From assembly GCA_020024675.1 (NCBI GenBank), contig JAHHTM010000093.1, positions 1-5,824 on the forward strand: a DNA stretch of 5,824 nt, given 5' to 3'. The notes beneath the pieces are model-generated. The model was not told the origin of the DNA, searched no databases, and saw nothing but the letters and a program-made list of their open reading frames with translations. Origin of the DNA: Muricomes sp. GTDB taxonomy: Bacteria > Bacillota > Clostridia > Lachnospirales > Lachnospiraceae. Made by a program: the position numbers and the translations under genes. Of the stretch, positions 1-4,253 are shown one piece after another. Each line of letters opens with the position of its first letter. Position 1 is the stretch's first letter.

Positions 1-85
1 CAAGCTTTGTAAAAATCTTTCCTTTTGCCGCATCGTTTTTCTCTTTCTTATGCTTAATGTTAGCAAATTTAGAATGTCCTGACAT
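1..85 (-). CDS. YebC/PmpR family protein, N-terminal fragment cut by window edge
   Basis: Only the first 28 codons are in the window; the gene runs off the left edge. The peptide begins MSGHSKFANIKHKK and continues with EKNDAAKGKIFTKL. This is the highly conserved, basic N-terminus of the YebC/PmpR family (about 240 residues), whose members act as DNA-binding transcriptional regulators or, as shown more recently for some, as ribosome-associated factors easing translation of difficult motifs. Which role applies here cannot be read from 28 residues. The ATG at 85-83 is supported by a strong purine-rich ribosome binding site (AGAGGAGA, 100-93) seven bases upstream and by the family's invariant MSGHSKW/F start. 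A separate promoter is visible at 142-170, so it need not depend on the mazF transcript. No antisense gene or frame damage is visible in the fragment. Confidence 0.93.
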   Translation of the reverse strand, partial: MSGHSKFANIKHKKEKNDAAKGKIFTKL

Positions 86-141
86 TTTGAAATCTCCTCT
101 TTATCTTTTCTTTCCTGTTTTTTATATAAACACACTTCCCA

Positions 142-170
142 ATTTTACCACTCATCTATAAATATTTCAA
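142..170 (-). promoter_or_regulatory. Predicted sigma-A type promoter of the yebC-like gene
   Basis: Read on the minus strand, a -35 element TTGAAA (170-165, 5 of 6 matches to consensus) is followed by a 17-bp spacer and a -10 element TAAAAT (147-142, 5 of 6). The predicted transcript start lies near 135, giving a leader of about 50 nt before the ATG at 85. The promoter begins 17 bp past the mazF stop codon, which implies that the yebC-like gene can be expressed independently. I see no convincing hairpin-plus-T-run terminator between mazF and this promoter, so read-through from the upstream operon is possible. Confidence 0.6.
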
Positions 171-186
171 TGGTTTATTATCCACT

Positions 187-528
187 CTATGTAGGAAGCT
201 GCAAGCTTATTTTGATTGCTTCGTTTATTTTTTCCATAAGTACGCCATCTACATGGCAGACATATTCTCTTAATCTTTGCTTATCAATTGTACGTATTTG
301 TTCCAACAGTATAACAGAATTTTTTACAATATGATATTCTTTGGCACTTATCTCTATATGGGTCGGAAGTTTTGCTTTATTCATTCTAGATGTGACTGCC
401 GCACAAATAACAGTGGGGCTATGTCTGTTTCCAACATCATTTTGGATAATTAATACTGGACGGACTCCACCTTGTTCCGAACCAACTACCGGACTTAAAT
501 CCGCATAATATATATCTCCTCGTTTCAT
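187..528 (-). CDS. mazF: MazF/PemK family mRNA interferase toxin (EndoA/NdoA-like)
   Basis: A 113-residue protein closely resembling Bacillus subtilis EndoA (NdoA), a homodimeric endoribonuclease of the MazF/PemK fold that cuts single-stranded mRNA, in Bacillus at UACAU. Visible family motifs are the N-terminal RGDIYYADLSPVVGSEQGG block (3-21), RPVLIIQND (23-31), KLPTHIEI and the LLEQIRTIDKQRL block near residues 74-86. The EndoA catalytic pair Arg25/Thr48 corresponds to Arg23 and Thr46 here, both present, so the enzyme should be active. Length is normal. It lies 93 nt downstream of alr on the same strand, as in Bacillus, but there alr is followed by the antitoxin gene ndoAI, and no such gene is present here. 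The ATG is preceded in frame by TAA-CTG, so the protein cannot extend much further. The family call is very secure; cleavage specificity is inferred from homology. Confidence 0.95.
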   Translation of the reverse strand: MKRGDIYYADLSPVVGSEQGGVRPVLIIQNDVGNRHSPTVICAAVTSRMNKAKLPTHIEISAKEYHIVKNSVILLEQIRTIDKQRLREYVCHVDGVLMEKINEAIKISLQLPT

Positions 529-561
529 CAGTTAACACACTCCATATTCCGATTTTGTCAT
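526..561 (-). promoter_or_regulatory. Weak, crowded translation start region of mazF
   Basis: The best Shine-Dalgarno-like sequence for mazF is GGAG at 543-540, 11 nt before the ATG at 528-526, longer than the usual spacing and weaker than the AGGAGG-type sites of the other genes here. An in-frame CTG directly precedes the ATG and has a better spacing (8 nt), and an in-frame TAA precedes that. A nine-codon open frame (ATG at 561-559, stop TAA 534-532, peptide MTKSEYGVC) ends three bases before the mazF ATG and could couple translation, but it has no evidence beyond position. I infer low or coupled translation of the toxin. Confidence 0.35.
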
Positions 562-621
562 ACTAAAGTATTTCCCTTTTTATCGGTTGTATTCAGTTGT
601 TTTTCTGTGAAACGGGTTTTC
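529..621 (-). other. alr-mazF intergenic gap with no antitoxin gene
   Basis: This 93-nt gap occupies the place where Bacillus carries the EndoAI antitoxin gene, which encodes about 90 residues and could not fit. The longest minus-strand ATG-started frame I find inside it is the nine-codon one ending just before mazF. I see no good -35/-10 pair and no hairpin followed by a T-run, so mazF is most likely co-transcribed with alr. Confidence 0.6.
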
Positions 622-1791
622 TTAACAGGACAGATATTCTACCTGTTCTACGACCTTTCCATCTCTTATATACACCCTTGGAATTCTTCTTCCAAGACAG
701 CAGATAAATTCATAATTAAATCTTCCACAGATTTCACTCAATTCCTCTACTGCAATATGTTCTTTACCATCATATCCTACCAGAACAACTTCATCCATGA
801 ATTTTACATCTGAAATATCTGTTACATCTACCATAAATTGATCCATACAGACTCTTCCAAGAATTCTTGCACGCTTTCCATGAATCAAAACATCCGCCTG
901 ATTTGATAAACCTCTTGAATATCCATCTCCATATCCCACCGGGATTGTAGCGACTTTCATTTTTTTATCAGCAACAAATGTTCCACCATAGCTAATAGCA
1001 GTACCCGGTTCTACTTCTTTAACAAAAGTTACATGACTTCTAAGTTCTAATGCCGGTCTAAGATCAAGATGGGTTACATTTACTTCCGAAGAAGGATATA
1101 ATCCGTATGTTGAAATTCCGGAACGTACAAGATCATGTTTCATTTCTGGAAAATCTATAATACCCGCACTATTATCACAATGGTAGTATTTAATGGAAAC
1201 ATTTCTTTCTTCCATGGCTTTTTTCATCCAGACAAACTTATCATGCTGAATGTATGTATGAGATTTATCTTCTTCATCCGCTCTTGCAAAATGGGTAAAC
1301 ATTCCTTCTATATTCACATTTGGAAGCTGACTGATCTTCAGGATTGTATCTGCACTATCCTCATTTGGCATAAATCCTAATCTTCCCATTCCTGTATCGA
1401 TCTTAATGTGAAAATAGGCTGTTTTACCCATTTTTTCTGCCGCTTCGGAAATTATTTTTGCTCCATCCATATTATAGATCGTTGCTCGAATCTCATTCTC
1501 CAACATTTCATCATACTGATCTGGGAAAATGCATCCAAGTACCAGTATAGGCTTTTGAATCCCTGCTTTTCTAAGAATAATCGCCTCTTCCATACTTGCC
1601 GTAGCATAACCCCATATATATTCTTTTTCCTCAAACATTTTTGCGATTGGAACTGAACCATGTCCATATCCATCCATTTTTATGACAGCAATGATCTTTG
1701 CATCGTTTCCGATTCTTTTTCTGGTTTGTTCCATATTATACGAAATTGCATCCAGATCAATCCTGGCAAATACTCTGCTGTATTTTTTCAT
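622..1791 (-). CDS. alr: Alanine racemase (PLP-dependent)
   Basis: A 389-residue fold-type III PLP enzyme, cytoplasmic, interconverting L- and D-alanine to supply D-Ala for peptidoglycan. The TIM-barrel N-terminal domain carries the PLP lysine Lys38 in VIKMDGYGHG (the usual form is VKANAYGHG), the HIKIDTGMGRLGF block (128-140) with Lys130, equivalent to the carbamylated lysine of the Geobacillus enzyme, and Arg137. The C-terminal beta domain carries the second catalytic base Tyr268 in AISYGGTF, the VGYGDGYSR motif (285-293) and the CMDQFMVDVT segment (315-324), and it ends with LGRRIPRVY. All key residues are present and length is normal. Start: ATG 1791-1789 with a GAGGAG site lying inside the 3' end of nnr; the nnr stop is only 5 nt upstream, indicating co-transcription and likely translational coupling. 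A serine or other racemase of the same family is less likely. Confidence 0.97.
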   Translation of the reverse strand: MKKYSRVFARIDLDAISYNMEQTRKRIGNDAKIIAVIKMDGYGHGSVPIAKMFEEKEYIWGYATASMEEAIILRKAGIQKPILVLGCIFPDQYDEMLENEIRATIYNMDGAKIISEAAEKMGKTAYFHIKIDTGMGRLGFMPNEDSADTILKISQLPNVNIEGMFTHFARADEEDKSHTYIQHDKFVWMKKAMEERNVSIKYYHCDNSAGIIDFPEMKHDLVRSGISTYGLYPSSEVNVTHLDLRPALELRSHVTFVKEVEPGTAISYGGTFVADKKMKVATIPVGYGDGYSRGLSNQADVLIHGKRARILGRVCMDQFMVDVTDISDVKFMDEVVLVGYDGKEHIAVEELSEICGRFNYEFICCLGRRIPRVYIRDGKVVEQVEYLSC

Positions 1792-1796
1792 CTACT

Positions 1797-3290
1797 TTAA
1801 CTCTCCTCTGTTTTTTTTATACAAACTGCGATTCCATCTATCAGATCTTCTGCAAGAACACTATAAGATCCTTTCCTTTTTTTTGCTTCATCACCGCCAC
1901 AGGCATGCAAATACACTCCCCCTGTCGCCGCTTCATATGTTTCTTTTTTTTGAGCAAGAAATCCTGTAATAACTCCTGCAAGAACATCTCCAGATCCAGC
2001 TTTCGCCATGGCATTATTTCCTGCTGTATTAAGAAATACGGGTTTTCCCCTTCTTGAAACAACCGTTCTTGCATCTTTTAATACACAAGTTACCCCATGT
2101 TCTTTTGTATAATCTGTAATTTTCTCGAATCGTGTATTCTTTAATTCTTCAATTGAGCACCCAAGAAGACCTGTCATTTCCTTCATGTGTGGTGTCAATA
2201 TCAGTGGCATTTTTTCTTTCGTCAACAACTCTTTGTGTCTGCTAAGAAGATTGATTCCATCTGCATCCACAACACAAGGCTTATGAATTTTAGATAACAC
2301 CGTAGTTAGTATCCTGTCAGATAGTTCACTTTGACCAAGTCCACAACCAATACAGACCACATCTGCCCACGTAAGTAGATTTTCAATCTGCTTCTTATCA
2401 TACTCTTGATACGTGGAAATAATTGCCTCAGGCAGTAATTGTTGAAGAATCTCTCTATTTTCTTCTGATGTATAAATTTGTACTAATCCAGCTCCTGTCA
2501 CATAAGCTGACTTTGCACTCAAATAAGCTGCGCCTGACATTCCTTTACTACCTGTGATCATCAGAACTTTTCCATAACTTCCCTTATGTGAATCAGCTTT
2601 TCTTGTTGGCAGAATTTCTTTTAAATCCTTTTGTTCGAGCGTATATATAACGTCTTTATCCTCAAAAAATCCACGATCAATTCCTATATCTGCTACAATA
2701 ACCTTTCCAGAAACAACATTTCCCGGATGCATTGTTTCTCCTAGCTTTTCATAAGCAAATGCGACCGTAATATCTGCCCGAAACGCACTTCCCAATTTTT
2801 TCCCTGTAGCTGAACAAATTCCTGACGGAATATCCACTGCTACTTTGCAACCTGATTTTAAATTCATCCATTCTATGATTTCTAGATATTTTCCTTGAAT
2901 CTCACGGTTTAATCCTACCCCAAAAACAGCATCTACAATAGTAGTATATTCTTCTTCGGGTTTAACTGTTACAACGGATACTCCACAATTTTCAGCAATT
3001 TTTCTCTGTGCATTACAGTCATTTGTCATAGACTCTTCTTTTCCCACGAAAAATACAACTGGTTTATATCCTTTTACTTTTAATAATCTTGCAACCGCAA
3101 ATCCATCTCCACCATTATTTCCTGACCCGCACACTACAAGAACCTTTTTTAGATCACAATTTTCCTTTTCCATGGATTCAACAACTTTAAGCGCTGCTCT
3201 TTCCATCAAGACCATAGACGGAATTCCTATTACATTGATTGTATGCTGATCTGCCATCTGCATCCACTTTCCTGTAGGAAGATATCTCAT
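1797..3290 (-). CDS. nnr: Bifunctional NAD(P)HX epimerase / ADP-dependent NAD(P)HX dehydratase
   Basis: A 497-residue fusion that repairs hydrated NADH and NADPH, the damaged cofactors made by heat, acid or side reactions. The N-terminal YjeF_N-type domain (about 1-215) interconverts R- and S-NAD(P)HX and shows the CGSGNNGGDGFAVAR motif (54-68), the VDAVFGVGL segment with Asp120, and AVDIPSG (151-157). The C-terminal ribokinase-like domain (about 220-497) dehydrates the S epimer with ADP in bacteria; it shows HKGSYGKVLMITGS (235-248), VVDADGINLL (340-349), LTPHMKEM (365-372) and GSGDVLAG (432-439) with the expected catalytic Asp435. The length is typical of the fused form. Start: ATG 3290-3288, preceded at 7 nt by TAGGAGGG (3305-3298). 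It lies downstream of rex and just upstream of alr. In many Firmicutes an acpS gene sits next to nnr and alr; none is seen here. Confidence 0.95.
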   Translation of the reverse strand: MRYLPTGKWMQMADQHTINVIGIPSMVLMERAALKVVESMEKENCDLKKVLVVCGSGNNGGDGFAVARLLKVKGYKPVVFFVGKEESMTNDCNAQRKIAENCGVSVVTVKPEEEYTTIVDAVFGVGLNREIQGKYLEIIEWMNLKSGCKVAVDIPSGICSATGKKLGSAFRADITVAFAYEKLGETMHPGNVVSGKVIVADIGIDRGFFEDKDVIYTLEQKDLKEILPTRKADSHKGSYGKVLMITGSKGMSGAAYLSAKSAYVTGAGLVQIYTSEENREILQQLLPEAIISTYQEYDKKQIENLLTWADVVCIGCGLGQSELSDRILTTVLSKIHKPCVVDADGINLLSRHKELLTKEKMPLILTPHMKEMTGLLGCSIEELKNTRFEKITDYTKEHGVTCVLKDARTVVSRRGKPVFLNTAGNNAMAKAGSGDVLAGVITGFLAQKKETYEAATGGVYLHACGGDEAKKRKGSYSVLAEDLIDGIAVCIKKTEES

Positions 3291-3324
3291 ATACGTTCCC
3301 TCCTATTGAATATACAACAATGAG

Positions 3325-3338
3325 ACGAATTTCTTCGT
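3325..3338 (-). repeat. Small GNRA-type hairpin in the nnr 5' leader
   Basis: On the minus-strand transcript the sequence reads ACGAA-GAAA-TTCGT: a perfect 5-bp stem closed by a GAAA loop (a GNRA tetraloop), about 20 nt upstream of the nnr Shine-Dalgarno site and just after the predicted transcript start. It is too short and weak to be a terminator. It could act as a 5' stabilising or RNase-limiting element, but this is inference from shape alone. Confidence 0.4.
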
Positions 3339-3353
3339 TTTAACACTTTATAT

Positions 3354-3382
3354 ACTATATCACAAGAAACAACGTGTAACAA
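3354..3382 (-). promoter_or_regulatory. Predicted promoter of the nnr-alr-mazF unit
   Basis: On the minus strand there is a -35 element TTGTTA (3382-3377, 4 of 6), a 17-bp spacer, and a -10 element TATAGT (3359-3354, 5 of 6) preceded directly by TGA, an extended -10 (TGn) motif. The predicted transcript start lies near 3347, giving a leader of about 57 nt to the nnr ATG. The -35 element overlaps the distal arm of the hairpin that follows rex, so end of one unit and start of the next are interlocked. The promoter would drive nnr, alr and mazF together. Confidence 0.6.
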
Positions 3383-3409
3383 AAGAATTCCCCCCTTTCA
3401 TTACACGTT
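3371..3409 (-). terminator. Hairpin after rex, likely intrinsic terminator with an imperfect U-tract
   Basis: A perfect 9-bp inverted repeat, AACGTGTAA (3371-3379) and TTACACGTT (3401-3409), starts nine bases past the rex stop codon. Inside it a 4-bp AAAG/CTTT pairing extends the stem across a small internal loop, leaving a G-rich apical loop. On the minus strand the stem is followed by GTTTCTTGTG, a poor T-run, so termination may be partial. No T-run follows on the plus strand and no plus gene ends here. It may also serve as an mRNA 3' stabiliser or processing site between rex and nnr. Confidence 0.5.
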
Positions 3410-3418
3410 CGTATCATC

Positions 3419-4063
3419 TTAATTCATATTAGCTTTATTCTGACTGCTAAGTCTGTAAAAAAGTTTCATAAGGCTGTCAGAAATATGAACATTTTCTACC
3501 ACAATATCTTCTGGAAGTTTTAGATCTATATGCGCAAAATTCCAAATACCTTTGATACCATTTTCAACAAGAATATCTGCCACTTCTTTTGCACATGTTT
3601 TCGGAATCGTTAATGCTGCAATTTCTATATCATGATTCTTTACAAATTCTTTTAATTCATCCATCATGCATATAGGTACTCCACGAACTTCAAGTCCTTT
3701 TAATTCAGGGTTCACGTCAAACATGCCTTTTAAAACAAATCCGCTTTTTTCAAATGCCTCATAATTAGCGATTGCTTGTCCTAAATTACCTGCACCAATA
3801 ATGATAACATTATGTTTTTTGTCTAACCCTAATATCTTACTAATCTCTGAATAAAGATATTGCACATTATATCCATATCCCTGTTGTCCAAATCCTCCAA
3901 AATTATTTAAATCTTGTCGAATCTGTGAAGCAGTTACATTCATTCTCTTGCTTAATTCGTTTGAAGAAATTCTCTCCACTCCAACATCTAAAAGTTCCCC
4001 TAAATACCTATAATACCTTGGCAAACGACTGATTACTGCTTTGGATATTGTCCTATCCTCCAT
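3419..4063 (-). CDS. rex: Redox-sensing transcriptional repressor Rex
   Basis: A 214-residue Rex protein. It binds operator DNA when NADH/NAD+ is low and leaves it when NADH binds, releasing fermentation, alcohol/lactate dehydrogenase and respiratory genes. The N-terminal winged-helix domain (about 1-80) contains a conserved helix-turn-helix with SSNELSKRMNVTASQIRQ (33-50), then DLNNFGGFGQQGYGY (51-65), the family hallmark. The Rossmann domain begins near 85 with VIIIGAGNLGQAIANY, whose GAGNLG (90-95) is the dinucleotide loop. The C-terminal helix with LMKLFYRL is the domain-swapped dimer segment. Length is normal. Start: ATG 4063-4061 with GGAGGA (4077-4072) 8 nt upstream. It has its own strong promoter at 4155-4183, is divergent from an ABC-F gene as part of a gene neighbourhood also known in Bacillus, and is followed by a hairpin before nnr. 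Autoregulation is plausible; see the candidate operator. Confidence 0.97.
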   Translation of the reverse strand: MEDRTISKAVISRLPRYYRYLGELLDVGVERISSNELSKRMNVTASQIRQDLNNFGGFGQQGYGYNVQYLYSEISKILGLDKKHNVIIIGAGNLGQAIANYEAFEKSGFVLKGMFDVNPELKGLEVRGVPICMMDELKEFVKNHDIEIAALTIPKTCAKEVADILVENGIKGIWNFAHIDLKLPEDIVVENVHISDSLMKLFYRLSSQNKANMN

Positions 4064-4154
4064 AATCTTTATCCTCCGTTTTTTATATATGGCACTTCAT
4101 ATTTTCGCAAAAATTATATACTATCTTCTTTATTATTATATAGCACCGAATTTA

Positions 4155-4183
4155 ATTATATAGAATTGTTACTGTAAAGTCAA
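4155..4183 (-). promoter_or_regulatory. Strong predicted promoter of rex
   Basis: On the minus strand a -35 element TTGACT (4183-4178, 5 of 6) and a perfect -10 element TATAAT (4160-4155) are separated by exactly 17 bp. The predicted start is near 4148, giving an 85-nt leader. This is the best promoter match in the window. Two further near-copies of the -10 region (CTATATAAT at 4143-4135 and GTATATAAT at 4121-4113) lie downstream without convincing -35 partners; the first also contains a TGC-TATATA extended -10-like match. Confidence 0.75.
4166..4183. promoter_or_regulatory. Possible degenerate Rex operator overlapping the rex promoter
   Basis: The 18-bp segment TTGTTACTGTAAAGTCAA has the outer TTG...CAA and spacing of the clostridial Rex site (TTGTTAA-N4-TTAACAA), but only one half is good: TTGTTAC matches 6 of 7, the other half AAGTCAA only 3 of 7. 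It overlaps the spacer and -35 of the rex promoter and lies 9 bp from the -35 of the divergent ABC-F promoter, the right place for autorepression. The match is too degenerate to call confidently. Confidence 0.25.
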
Positions 4184-4192
4184 TTTTTTTAG

Positions 4193-4220
4193 TTGTATTT
4201 CATGGTTTTTTCGATATAAT
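4193..4220 (+). promoter_or_regulatory. Predicted promoter of the ABC-F gene
   Basis: A perfect -10 element TATAAT (4215-4220) is preceded by a 16-bp spacer and a weak -35, TTGTAT (4193-4198, 3 of 6). The predicted start near 4227 leaves a leader of only about 27 nt, carrying AGGAGG at 4242-4247, 6 nt before the ATG. So short a leader leaves no room for the peptide-attenuator hairpins that precede many drug-induced ABC-F resistance genes. The promoter is back-to-back with that of rex. Confidence 0.55.
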
Positions 4221-4253
4221 AAATATGTAAAAAAGAAGTTTAGGAGGTTGCAT

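Noticed and set aside
86..186. A terminator between mazF and the yebC-like gene
   Set aside because: No hairpin followed by a T-run on the minus strand could be found; the region is better explained as the yebC promoter and leader.
529..621. A hidden antitoxin gene between alr and mazF
   Set aside because: At 93 nt and with in-frame stops, it holds nothing longer than a nine-codon frame and no ribbon-helix-helix motif.
624..647. Inverted repeat AACAGG/CCTGTT at the 3' end of alr as a terminator
   Set aside because: Only 6 bp of stem with a 12-nt loop, within coding sequence and without a following T-run; likely chance.
607..2057. Several plus-strand open frames of 68-119 codons across alr and the 3' part of nnr
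   Set aside because: They are antisense to well-supported genes, have Phe/Ile/Cys-rich compositions typical of shadow frames, and lack ribosome binding sites and family motifs.
4221..4253. Drug-responsive attenuator leader in front of the ABC-F gene
   Set aside because: The predicted leader is about 27 nt, with no leader peptide or competing hairpins.
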